NCBI GenBank assembly: GCA_002422065.1 | Contig: DITO01000206.1 | Span: forward strand, 1-34,694 | DNA: 34,694 bases | Direction: 5' to 3' | Origin: Erysipelotrichaceae bacterium UBA6182 | GTDB taxonomy: Bacteria > Bacillota_I > Bacilli_A > Erysipelotrichales > Erysipelotrichaceae | Shown here: positions 7,936 to 15,447 of the stretch, piece after piece | Numbering within the stretch: position 1 is the stretch's first letter | Layout of the letters: each line of letters begins with the position of its first letter | Position numbers and translations under genes: made by a program | The notes under the pieces: model-generated | Databases searched by the model: none | Seen by the model: only the letters and a program-made list of their open reading frames with translations | What the model was told of the DNA's origin: nothing

Positions 7936-8658
7936 ATGATTGATTCGAACAATAGAGAGCCATTTTATTATCAATTAGCTAAGGAAATTGAAAACAAAAT
8001 TGATAGTGGGGAACTGAAAAAAGGTGAAAAAATAACTTCTGAGAGAGAGTTATGTGTAAAATATAACGTTAGCAGAATAACAGTTAGGAATGCAATTAAT
8101 GAACTTGAGAAAAAGGGAAAGCTTGAAAAGATTCAAGGAAAAGGTACTTTCGTACTAGGTAAGAATATAGTTCAAAATCTGGGTAATGTTTACAGTTTCT
8201 CAAAAGAGATGGAGAAACAAGGTAAGATCACTTCGACAAAGTTGCTCGTTCAGAAACTTATAAAAGCAGATTTTAAATTAGCAGATCAACTTGGTGTCCA
8301 TGAAGGGAGTGAAGTTGTATACCTGGAAAGATTACGTATAGCTGATGATCTGCCTATAATGCTTGAAAAAACATACTTTGATTATAAGAAATATCCCTTT
8401 ATGTTGACGTTAGATTTGAAAACTAAATCTTTATATAAAACATTAGAGACTGAGTTTGGAATAACGATAAACAAGGCTGTTGAAAGGTTTAAGGCTTGTT
8501 TGCTTTCAACAGAAGAATGTAACGCCCTGAATTGTCATAAAGGACAATATGGACTTCTTGTTAAAAGAACATCATATATCAAAGAAAATATCGTTTGTTT
8601 TTCGACAATTGTTTCAAAGGGTGATATATACGAGTTTACAGTTAAACTAGAATCATAG
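7936..8658 (+). CDS. GntR-family regulator, HutC/UTRA type
   Basis: Transcriptional regulator, 240 aa. Residues about 5-72 are a GntR winged helix (FYYQLAKEIENKI, then SERELCVKYNVSRITVRNAI, ending IQGKGTFV). The rest is a UTRA ligand-binding domain, which in HutC/NagR/TreR proteins senses small metabolites, often phosphorylated sugars. An in-frame TTG at 7924 would overlap operator O2; ATG 7936 with GGGG at 7926-7929 is preferred. It heads a PTS operon, and two operators flank the -10 of its own promoter. I infer that it represses the operon until the PTS product or a derivative binds. Confidence 0.92.
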   Translation: MIDSNNREPFYYQLAKEIENKIDSGELKKGEKITSERELCVKYNVSRITVRNAINELEKKGKLEKIQGKGTFVLGKNIVQNLGNVYSFSKEMEKQGKITSTKLLVQKLIKADFKLADQLGVHEGSEVVYLERLRIADDLPIMLEKTYFDYKKYPFMLTLDLKTKSLYKTLETEFGITINKAVERFKACLLSTEECNALNCHKGQYGLLVKRTSYIKENIVCFSTIVSKGDIYEFTVKLES

Positions 8659-8673
8659 TTTAATTGAAAGTCA

Positions 8674-8695
8674 ACTGGTCATAACGATATAACCA
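8674..8695. promoter_or_regulatory. Possible third GntR operator before the EIIA gene
   Basis: ACTGGTCATAAC repeats the half-site of O1/O2, and ACCA lies 12 bases beyond the TGGT in inverse orientation. The layout is looser than in O1, so this is a degenerate site at best. No clear second promoter is visible here. Confidence 0.4.
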
Positions 8696-8716
8696 ATTTA
8701 TGAAAGGAATGAGTTA

Positions 8717-9160
8717 ATGCTTAGTGAAATTCTTACAGAAGAGATGATTGTTTGTGATGTTGTGGTTTCTACATGGAGAGAAGCTGTAGTGGCAGTTGGA
8801 GAAGTTTTAGTTAATAAAAACAAAGTAAAACAAGATTTTATAAGATCAATGATTGAAGTAATTGAAGAGTTTGGACCATATATGATTCTTGTTCCAGAAA
8901 TTGCTTTCTTTCATGGCAAACCAGGACCGAATGTTTATGAACCATGTTTATCATTAATTGTATTAAAGGAACCAGTATTCTTCTCAGAGTATGACAATCA
9001 AAAGATTACTTGTGCAATCGGGTTTGGTGCAATCGATAATGAGTCACATTTAAAAATGTTAATGAATCTTTCAGAGCTTTTGCAGGATCAAAAATTTGTT
9101 GATGCAGTTACGAATAATGGTTGTAAAAATGATATTTTAGAAATCATAAAGAAATATTGA
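8717..9160 (+). CDS. PTS EIIA component (mannitol/ascorbate-type fold)
   Basis: Cytoplasmic phosphocarrier of a PTS, 147 aa. The family pattern PYMILVPEIAFFHGKPG places the phosphorylated residue at His66, in the position of the IALPHARP motif of UlaC/SgaA-type EIIA. AAAGGAATG precedes the start. It is the first structural gene after the GntR regulator, followed by a SIS isomerase, EIIB and an UlaA-like EIIC, so it should pass phosphate from HPr to the EIIB encoded at 9920. Confidence 0.88.
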   Translation: MLSEILTEEMIVCDVVVSTWREAVVAVGEVLVNKNKVKQDFIRSMIEVIEEFGPYMILVPEIAFFHGKPGPNVYEPCLSLIVLKEPVFFSEYDNQKITCAIGFGAIDNESHLKMLMNLSELLQDQKFVDAVTNNGCKNDILEIIKKY

Positions 9161-9170
9161 GGTAAAAAAT

Positions 9171-9905
9171 ATGATGCAAAATGAACTTTATCGAATTGTA
9201 TTAGAGCAACTTGATCGTCAGTTTAATGAAGAATCGGATTCGATCGAAAGTGCGGCGCAATTATGTGCCAAATCTGTTGTGAGTGATCGCGTGATTCATG
9301 TGTTTGGCTGTGGACACTCACAGATGTTCGCAATGGAAGTGTTCTACCGAGCTGGTGGTTTAGTACCTGTTAATGCACTTTTGATACCACATCTGGCTCT
9401 TTTTCCTAAAGCAAAACTGAGTACGCTCCAAGAAAGAATTGAAGGATTTGCAGGTGAGTATTTAAAATTGGAGAACGTCTCTAAGGAAGACACAATGATC
9501 ATAGTGTCGGTTGCTGGTAGAAATGCAGCGGTTATAGATATGGCAATTGAGGCAAAGAGAATGGGTATGCATGTTATTGCTTTAACATCGATGCAATTCT
9601 CGAACGAAGTATCATCTCGTCATTCGAGTGGGAAAAAGCTAGCAGATGTTGCGGATGTTCTTATTGATATCAAGTGTGATTTAGGAGATGCCGCTCTATC
9701 GCTTGAGGGTGTTGATGCGAAGTTCTGTGGAACTTCTACTGTTCTAGGCATGACGGTTATGGAGAGTATTATTGCTAGAACGGTTGAGCTGTGTGTAGAT
9801 AATGGTTATACTCCTCCAATTTATGTTAGTTCTAATTTAGATAAAGGAGACAAGATAAACGCTGAGTACATTAAGAAATACAGTAGCCTTATCTCTTGTT
9901 TATAA
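9171..9905 (+). CDS. SIS-domain sugar-phosphate isomerase (UPF0309-like)
   Basis: 244 aa. One SIS domain covers most of the protein: the phosphosugar loop is visible in VFGCGHSQMFAMEVFYRAGG (near residues 44-63), with a second element MIIVSVAGRNAAVIDMA. This matches the UPF0309 group of SIS proteins. The start has GAGGT seven bases upstream. Embedded between the EIIA and EIIB genes, it probably isomerises or otherwise processes the phosphorylated sugar delivered by this PTS; an amino sugar is a reasonable guess, as SIS enzymes often act on these. The exact reaction is not deducible. Confidence 0.85.
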   Translation: MMQNELYRIVLEQLDRQFNEESDSIESAAQLCAKSVVSDRVIHVFGCGHSQMFAMEVFYRAGGLVPVNALLIPHLALFPKAKLSTLQERIEGFAGEYLKLENVSKEDTMIIVSVAGRNAAVIDMAIEAKRMGMHVIALTSMQFSNEVSSRHSSGKKLADVADVLIDIKCDLGDAALSLEGVDAKFCGTSTVLGMTVMESIIARTVELCVDNGYTPPIYVSSNLDKGDKINAEYIKKYSSLISCL

Positions 9906-9919
9906 AAGAAAGGGGAAAA

Positions 9920-10201
9920 ATGTTAAAAGTCATAACAGTATGTGGTTTAGGTGTTGGCTCGAGCTTGATTCTTAAGATGACATGTGAAAAAGCTTTCAAG
10001 CAATTAAACACAAAGGTGAATATTGAACACTGGGATATGGGCACAGTTAAGGGTATGAACTTTGATTTACTTGTAACTACAGAAGCTTTTAGGAAGAATT
10101 TTGCAGAATTGGATAATGTTGTATATGTAAAGAATATGGTAGATGTTAATGAGACTAGAGAGAAGTTAGAAGTTTATTTAAAAGGAAAGGAGCTTATTTA
10201 A
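9920..10201 (+). CDS. PTS EIIB component (ascorbate/galactitol-type)
   Basis: 93 aa. The phosphorylated cysteine lies in the N-terminal P-loop-like motif VITVCGLGVGSS (Cys8), as in UlaB/SgaB-type EIIB. An in-frame ATG at 9896 overlaps the upstream gene and would add an atypical tail; ATG 9920 with GAAAGGGG upstream gives the normal family start. It transfers phosphate from the EIIA at 8717 to the sugar moving through the EIIC encoded 16 bp downstream. Confidence 0.9.
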   Translation: MLKVITVCGLGVGSSLILKMTCEKAFKQLNTKVNIEHWDMGTVKGMNFDLLVTTEAFRKNFAELDNVVYVKNMVDVNETREKLEVYLKGKELI

Positions 10202-10217
10202 GCTGAAAGGTTAAAAA

Positions 10218-11561
10218 ATGTTAGAATTAGTCCTTAGTTTAATTAAAACACCCGCTATTGTACTTGGACTTGTTGCATTAGTTGGTCTAATCATCCAGGG
10301 AAAGAATACTGGACAAGTATTCTCTGGAACGATTAAAACCTCGATTGGCATGTTGTTGGTATCGGCTGGAGCAGGTGTATTGGTTACCAATATTCTACCG
10401 TTCGTAAGTTTGTTTGCCCATGTATTCAATTTGTCTGGATTCGCTACTTCTTCTGAATCGGTTGTGGCAGCAATGTCATCAACGATTCCGCTTGTAGCAA
10501 CGACAAGTTCATTGATAATGGCGATTGGATTTTTGGTTAATATTCTGCTAGCCCGTTTTAGTCCTTTAAAGTATGTATTCTTAACTGGACACATGATGTG
10601 GATTCTATCAATAACTGTTGCTTTTGTACTCTATAATGCTGGATTAAGTGAGACTTTAATCATTGTTATTGGATCGGCTTTACAAGGGTTGATCATGGTA
10701 GTACTTCCTGCTCTTACGCAACCTTTGGTACGTAAGACAATTGGTTCAAATGACTTTGGGATTGCACACTTAACCACTTTGGGAACTGTTCCTGCTGGTT
10801 ATATTGGTGGGTTATTTGGTGATAAATCACACGATGCAGAAGATATAAAATTACCTGAGTCTTTAGAGTTCTTTAAAGATACTGCTTGTTCAATTACTAT
10901 CGTTATGGGTATCTTCTATATAGTTGTTGTTCTACTTGCTGGACCAGAAGTTGTCGCTTTAAATGGTGGTGGATCAACGAACTACATCGTCTTTGGTTTA
11001 CTTCAAACACTTGGCTTTGTAGCTGGTATCTTAGTGTTGTTGCAAGGTGTTCGGATGTTCTTGGGTGAACTCGTGCCTGCTTTCAAAGGTATTTCGGACC
11101 GATTAGTACCTAATGCGATTCCTGCACTTGATGTACCTGCATTATTTGGGTTTAGTCCTAATTCATTGATGATTGGATTTGTAACATCCGTAATCGGAAT
11201 GATTGTCGCAATGTTTGTAAGCTCAGTTGTGTTTAATACAGTACCTCTCGTTTCAATTATAGGTGCGTTCTTTACGGGCGGCGTTGCAGGTATCTTTGGA
11301 AATGCCAAAGGTGGATTGCGAGGTGCAATCATAGCTGGATTTGTATATGGATTCTTGTTAATTTTCGGAACAGCTGCGCTTTCGAGAATGTATGAGTTTG
11401 CGGCGTTTGGTGCGACAGGAATTGGCCATGACTGTTTGGATGCAATGGCTATCATGGCTGCGTTTAAGTATTGGTATGTTGGAGTTGTTGTTGTAGTTGT
11501 AAGTTTTATTCTCTTGAGCCTACAAGAGATGAAATATCAAAAGCAAATACACAGTAACTAG
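10218..11561 (+). CDS. PTS EIIC transporter, UlaA/SgaT family
   Basis: Membrane permease of the PTS, 447 aa, typical for ascorbate-type EIIC. It is strongly hydrophobic over nearly its whole length with about ten membrane segments. The segment LTGHMMWILSI and the conserved internal GDKSHDAEDIKLPESLEFFKD-type loop are features of UlaA-type permeases. A separate EIIA, SIS isomerase and EIIB precede it. UlaA relatives carry substrates other than ascorbate, and the lack of ascorbate-catabolic genes (UlaD/E/F, lactonase) argues against ascorbate here. It is the last gene of the operon; a terminator follows. Confidence 0.9.
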   Translation: MLELVLSLIKTPAIVLGLVALVGLIIQGKNTGQVFSGTIKTSIGMLLVSAGAGVLVTNILPFVSLFAHVFNLSGFATSSESVVAAMSSTIPLVATTSSLIMAIGFLVNILLARFSPLKYVFLTGHMMWILSITVAFVLYNAGLSETLIIVIGSALQGLIMVVLPALTQPLVRKTIGSNDFGIAHLTTLGTVPAGYIGGLFGDKSHDAEDIKLPESLEFFKDTACSITIVMGIFYIVVVLLAGPEVVALNGGGSTNYIVFGLLQTLGFVAGILVLLQGVRMFLGELVPAFKGISDRLVPNAIPALDVPALFGFSPNSLMIGFVTSVIGMIVAMFVSSVVFNTVPLVSIIGAFFTGGVAGIFGNAKGGLRGAIIAGFVYGFLLIFGTAALSRMYEFAAFGATGIGHDCLDAMAIMAAFKYWYVGVVVVVVSFILLSLQEMKYQKQIHSN

Positions 11562-11606
11562 ACATAAATTGACTTGGCACAACAAGTTACTCCCCTTTAT
11601 GAAAAG

Positions 11607-11636
11607 AACCTTATTCGTTACGTCTAAGGTTTTTTT
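11607..11636 (+). terminator. Terminator of the GntR/PTS operon
   Basis: Stem AACCTTA/TAAGGTT with an 11-base loop runs into seven T. It lies 45 bp after the EIIC stop. Confidence 0.8.
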
Positions 11637-11663
11637 CAATTATGTGGACAAGTCGTAATATAA

Positions 11664-11894
11664 TTATTCTCATGAGTTAATTGCATTGCAAACTCAAGCA
11701 AGACAATTATCTTGAATAGCTTGCTGAGTATGTTTGAAAGTTTGAATATTAGGCTTATTCAATCTCCACGTTGGATGATTATTCTTAGGAAAAATCTTTT
11801 AGTCTGAATCTATCTTGTGTATAATTTAATTGCACTGTTTGTACTATTAGCGGTACCCATTACACTTAAATCCATACTCAAGTGAGTATGGATT
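11664..11894 (+). ncRNA. Hairpin-rich noncoding stretch before the unknown gene pair
   Basis: The 392 bases between the EIIC gene and the next start code for nothing visible. After the terminator there is a TATAAT (about 11656), then nested hairpins: GAGT..TTGC-ATT-GCAA..ACTC, and a 10-bp stem ACTC(A)AGCAAG with CTTGCTGAGT. A second TATAAT lies at 11820-11825. At 11869-11894 there is a 26-base inverted repeat with 12-bp arms (AATCCATACTCA and its complement) and a 2-base centre; it has no T run and so looks like an operator or hairpin rather than a terminator. This may be a 5' leader or a separate RNA. Confidence 0.3.
11869..11894. promoter_or_regulatory. 26-bp inverted repeat upstream of an unknown gene
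   Basis: AATCCATACTCA and TGAGTATGGATT form a near-continuous palindrome with two central bases, 59 bp before ATG 11954 and about 45 bp after a TATAAT at 11820. It is a candidate operator for the 11954-13238 gene pair, or an mRNA leader hairpin. Confidence 0.45.
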
Positions 11895-11953
11895 GATCAT
11901 GTTCGGGTATGCAGGATACAAAACCAAACGATTAAAGATAGAAAAGGAAAATA

Positions 11954-12283
11954 ATGAGTTTCGTACTTGATAAGCATGATTTAGTCTTTTTTGGTGTTCG
12001 TATGGCGTCGGAGCATATCAATGCAGGAAGAAGTTATGAGAAGTTAGAAGTACGATTTAGTGGTGAAGGGGTATATAAACAACCAAACTTTGTGAATGAG
12101 GATGTAAATACACTTGTATTTGATGAGCATTGGTTGGAAGCCACAAGTGAGTTGGATGTATTGAAGTGGTGTTTTCATATGACATTTGTGGCGTATCAAA
12201 CAGAAGGGTATAAGTGTAGACTTCAAGCGCATGCGAAACAGTATAGTGAAAACATGCTTCAGTTCTTCAGTGATATAGGATGA
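11954..12283 (+). CDS. Unknown 109-aa protein
   Basis: I do not recognise this protein. It is soluble, with no signal peptide or membrane segment, and contains several aromatic and acidic stretches (FDEHWLEATSELDVLKWCFHMTF). AAAAGGAAA six bases before the ATG and coding-like composition support a real gene. It lies 34 bp before a second unknown gene, so the two may form an operon. A 26-bp inverted repeat lies upstream. No function is proposed. Confidence 0.7.
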   Translation: MSFVLDKHDLVFFGVRMASEHINAGRSYEKLEVRFSGEGVYKQPNFVNEDVNTLVFDEHWLEATSELDVLKWCFHMTFVAYQTEGYKCRLQAHAKQYSENMLQFFSDIG

Positions 12284-12317
12284 ATATTGGATTAGTTTAA
12301 TCAGAGGTGGGTAGAAA

Positions 12318-13238
12318 ATGGGTAATATGGAACGAGGAGCGTTCATAAAGCAGTGTGAAGAGGGTTTTAAGGGTATTGATCAGAAGAATGTGGAGCGTGC
12401 TCGGGAATTATTGGAGTTGGAGATTCACTTACTTAGGTTGCTTCGATTCCATCGTAAAGATGTGAGTATGGTTAAAAGTTATATTGATGATGCGATCAAT
12501 GAACATCGACATCATTTACCGGTACAATTGTATTTTGTACGAGCAAAAGAGTTTATAATGGACCATCAATCTAAGGATGAGAAACTTCTACAGTTGAACT
12601 TGGTTTTAGCTTTGTTTAAGTATTCTGCGTTTAAACAGTATTGTATTCATAAAGGTTTCTTTGTGGAGGTGCTCAACGTGAACTACTCTGATATTGATGC
12701 CTTTGATGGGAATTTGTTAGAGTTCGCTAAGAAGTTTGACTTTAGTCGAATGAACTTGGACTCTATTTTACTGAAGCAGTTTAGTCCCAGGAAGGATGTA
12801 CCTTCGTTTAAAGAGTTCAATCAAATGTTGATTGAGAATACCGTACGAAACAATCGGAAGGACATTAAAGTGAAGGATCCAAAAGAACGTGCTGAAGCAG
12901 AGTTTAAGATTCGATTAAACGTACTCAAAGATGTCATCATGAGTTCTGTAGAGTTGGTGCCTTGTGATCGTTTTCTTTTTGATGTGGTGACATATACAAA
13001 AGAGGTTATGATGTTATTCAATGTATCACCCAAGGCGGATCCGTATAAACTGTATAAAAAAATCAAGAAAGAGGTTGAGAAGATCGAGATATTAGGAGTG
13101 ACGATTGACTGTAAGCGTTGTGCGAATTTGGGTGATCAATTGATGCTTATTGTGGATTTCACGTATGAAGGTTTAGATGCCTATAAGATTCCTTTGGATT
13201 TTGGTGTCTTGGATCGTTTGAATACAGTTCTGAGTTGA
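12318..13238 (+). CDS. Unknown 306-aa protein
   Basis: I do not recognise this protein. It is hydrophilic and apparently largely helical, rich in Lys, Glu and Leu, without signal peptide or membrane segments. A lysine-rich tract (YKLYKKIKKEVEKIEILG) lies in the C-terminal third, near a CKRC pair in IDCKRCANLG that could bind a metal. AGAGGTGGG precedes ATG 12318; ATG 12327 is a possible alternative start. It is probably co-transcribed with the 109-aa gene 34 bp upstream. It is followed by 518 bases of noncoding DNA ending in a strong terminator. Confidence 0.75.
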   Translation: MGNMERGAFIKQCEEGFKGIDQKNVERARELLELEIHLLRLLRFHRKDVSMVKSYIDDAINEHRHHLPVQLYFVRAKEFIMDHQSKDEKLLQLNLVLALFKYSAFKQYCIHKGFFVEVLNVNYSDIDAFDGNLLEFAKKFDFSRMNLDSILLKQFSPRKDVPSFKEFNQMLIENTVRNNRKDIKVKDPKERAEAEFKIRLNVLKDVIMSSVELVPCDRFLFDVVTYTKEVMMLFNVSPKADPYKLYKKIKKEVEKIEILGVTIDCKRCANLGDQLMLIVDFTYEGLDAYKIPLDFGVLDRLNTVLS

Positions 13239-13304
13239 ATTAATTCTATTTAAGAAAGTGCTTTAGATATGTAACTTATCGTATGAATTTGATACAATGT
13301 GTAA

Positions 13305-13551
13305 GCTTGAGTTTAAAGCAAAAATCCACCTAGGTCATTTACGATAAATGAGAAGTATAGAGCTCGATAAGTCGATAAATGATTTACTGGCGACAAAGTT
13401 TTTATGTACTTTGGAGGTGTGACTGCTTTGATTTAGGTAGGAAATTGGCTTGTTACGGGATTGAGGATACTATAATCAATTGAATCAGTCCAACGTGTAT
13501 CAACGTAACAAGTAATAGCCGTAGAAAGGGAGTAACTGTTTCTCCCTTTTT
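13305..13551 (+). ncRNA. Candidate structured RNA upstream of the defence cluster
   Basis: No coding frame is seen at 13239-13756. The stretch holds CATTTA-CGA-TAAATG, then a hairpin GTCG..TAAAT-G-ATTTA..CGAC. A two-level structure follows: an outer 9-bp perfect stem CTTGTTACG (13449-13457) / CGTAACAAG (13504-13512) enclosing GGATTGA/TCAGTCC (7 bp, one G-T). A terminator at 13525-13551 ends it. TACAAT at 13293-13298 with TGTAAC 17 bp upstream is a weak promoter candidate. It could be an independent RNA or a long 3' UTR of the preceding gene. I recognise no known family. Confidence 0.4.
13525..13551 (+). terminator. Terminator about 290 nt after the unknown gene pair
   Basis: Stem AAAGGGAG/CTCCCTTT with a 9-base loop is followed by T. 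It is strong, and far from the last stop codon (13238). Confidence 0.85.
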
Positions 13552-13636
13552 ATTATGCTTTAGAAATTATATATCGTAGGATTGTTGTGAATATAATTCA
13601 AATATTCCTTTCGTGAGAAATTTTCTGGATAGTTGT

Positions 13637-13664
13637 TTGTTTATATTGAAATGTTCGTTATAAT
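13637..13664 (+). promoter_or_regulatory. Candidate promoter of the phosphorothioation-type cluster
   Basis: TTGTTT (13637-13642) and TATAAT (13659-13664) are 16 bp apart, about 90 bp before the helicase ATG. The leader between contains an inverted repeat AATCAA-TAAT-TTGATT (about 13703) that may bind a regulator. It is the best promoter seen for the genes that follow. Confidence 0.6.
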
Positions 13665-13756
13665 AAAAACAGTTGATCTGTGATTTTTTAAGTATTAATG
13701 AATCAATAATTTGATTGAGCATTTCTTAATTTGAATTTGTTTAACATAGGGGGAAT

Positions 13757-15445
13757 ATGTTTAACGATCTCATTTATAAATTAGATAAGGAACGATTAAT
13801 AGAATTGCTACCTAAATGGCAGCAACCTTATTTTAGTGACGTTCAACTCAATTTCAATCGGGAATCGCTAATTGAATATATTATTGAGTCAAAAAATGAA
13901 TTGCTAGACAACAGTGAATTTTTGGCAGGGATTGTTCAAAAACTATCACATGAAGAATATTTTAATTTTATTGAAAGCACCAAAAAGCTAAACATCTATT
14001 TATTCAATAAATCAAAATTAGTCGATGATATTCTTTCTAATAATATCAAAATAGTACAAAAGAGGACATTACAAAACTTTTTTGATTATGAAGATAAAGC
14101 TCAAAATTTTGTAGAATTTGACTTGAAAAGTATTAGTCCAATATCTGATAGATTTTATGAACTCTTAGATTATCAAATGTTTATTAAAGAAAAACTTCTG
14201 AGTATACTTGAGTCGAATTTTTTACTTCCTAGGGTGCTAATTCATATGCCTACAGGAACTGGGAAAACAAAAACTGCAGTTCATACATTAATTCATTATT
14301 TTATTAATGTTAAAAAGAACAATGGTTTAATATTTTGGATTGCTCATACCAATGTTCTTCTTGATCAAGCTTTAGGTACATTTGAAAATGTTTGGTCTCA
14401 CTTAGGCAATAAGCCTGTTAGCATTTTTAAGGTTTTTGGTGGGAAAGATATAACTGAATTAACAAGTTCTGAATCTAGTGGAATTGTTTTTTGTAATATT
14501 TCTTCACTAATCAACTTAAAGAAAAACAAGCTTGAATTATTTGATAATCTATCAAGTCGAACACATTTAGTTATATTTGATGAAGCACATAAGGTTCTTG
14601 CGAGTGAAACAAGTTACGTAATTAACTCTTTTATGCTTAAGAAAGATGGTTATGTAAATAAAGCACTGATTGGACTCACTGCGACTCCTGGAAGAAATAT
14701 ATTTGATGAAGATGATAATTATCGATTAGCTCAATTCTTTGAAAGAAGAATAATTCAAATTGACATTAACACTATTGATAAATTCTCAAAGAATGATTTT
14801 GAGTATGTAAATCAAGCAGATAGAGATAGTAAGATAATAAAGTATTTTCAAGATCGGAAAATATTATCTAGATTTAGAAGAGAGATATTAGATTATAATT
14901 TCAATCAAGAATTTGAGAGTTTGTTACTCGATAGAATAAGAATTAAACAAAAATTCGATGACTATAATTCTGCGCTTTTAGATTTGTTTGCAATAAACTT
15001 AGACAGAAATGTTTCTATAGTAAACAGATTGATTGAGCTAGATAGGGAATGTACTCCTACAATATTTTTTGCATGTTCTGTTGAACATGGAAAATTGGTT
15101 CACTCAATTCTTAAAGCGAAGGGAGTTAAAACCTCACAAGTTTATGCAGAAACCTCAAAGCAAAAAAGAGATAGTGAGATAAATGATTTTAAAAAAGGTT
15201 ATACAAAAATTCTTATAAATGTGAGTGTACTCACTACTGGTTTTGATTCAACAAATATTAGATGTGTTTTTATTGCAAGACCAACAAAATCAATTGTTTT
15301 ATATAGCCAGATGATTGGTCGAGGCTTAAGGGGGCCAAAGATGGGTGGAAATGAAGACTGTTTGCTTATTGACATGAAGGATAATTTGGAGAGATTTTCT
15401 GACGAAAATGATGCTTTCTCATTCTTTGAAGAGTACTGGAGGTAG
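13757..15445 (+). CDS. Superfamily 2 DEAD/DEAH helicase
   Basis: 562-aa helicase, first gene of the defence cluster. All core motifs are intact: motif I MPTGTGKT (residues 164-171), motif II DEAH (275-278), motif III-like GLTATP (306-311), and motif VI QMIGRGLR (518-525). This layout resembles the helicase of type I/III restriction and related systems. About 160 residues precede motif I and may form a recognition or coupling domain. An AGGGGG site precedes ATG 13757. The next gene, a MORC-like ATPase, starts 2 bp after its stop, so the two are probably co-translated; SF2 helicases are known neighbours of prokaryotic MORC-type ATPases. Confidence 0.9.
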   Translation: MFNDLIYKLDKERLIELLPKWQQPYFSDVQLNFNRESLIEYIIESKNELLDNSEFLAGIVQKLSHEEYFNFIESTKKLNIYLFNKSKLVDDILSNNIKIVQKRTLQNFFDYEDKAQNFVEFDLKSISPISDRFYELLDYQMFIKEKLLSILESNFLLPRVLIHMPTGTGKTKTAVHTLIHYFINVKKNNGLIFWIAHTNVLLDQALGTFENVWSHLGNKPVSIFKVFGGKDITELTSSESSGIVFCNISSLINLKKNKLELFDNLSSRTHLVIFDEAHKVLASETSYVINSFMLKKDGYVNKALIGLTATPGRNIFDEDDNYRLAQFFERRIIQIDINTIDKFSKNDFEYVNQADRDSKIIKYFQDRKILSRFRREILDYNFNQEFESLLLDRIRIKQKFDDYNSALLDLFAINLDRNVSIVNRLIELDRECTPTIFFACSVEHGKLVHSILKAKGVKTSQVYAETSKQKRDSEINDFKKGYTKILINVSVLTTGFDSTNIRCVFIARPTKSIVLYSQMIGRGLRGPKMGGNEDCLLIDMKDNLERFSDENDAFSFFEEYWR

Positions 15446-15447
15446 AT

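Noticed and set aside
11003..11455. Long open frame on the minus strand opposite the UlaA-like EIIC
   Set aside because: It is a shadow of a clear membrane-protein gene; the translation is low-complexity, rich in Pro, Asn and Ile, without a start signal.
8717..11561. Ascorbate utilisation (ula) operon
   Set aside because: The EIIA, EIIB and EIIC are of ascorbate type, but no ascorbate-6-phosphate lactonase, decarboxylase or epimerase is present and a SIS isomerase replaces them.
13239..13756. Possible known housekeeping RNA (6S, tmRNA, RNase P or SRP RNA)
   Set aside because: None of the conserved sequence motifs of those RNAs could be found, so only an unnamed structured region is reported.
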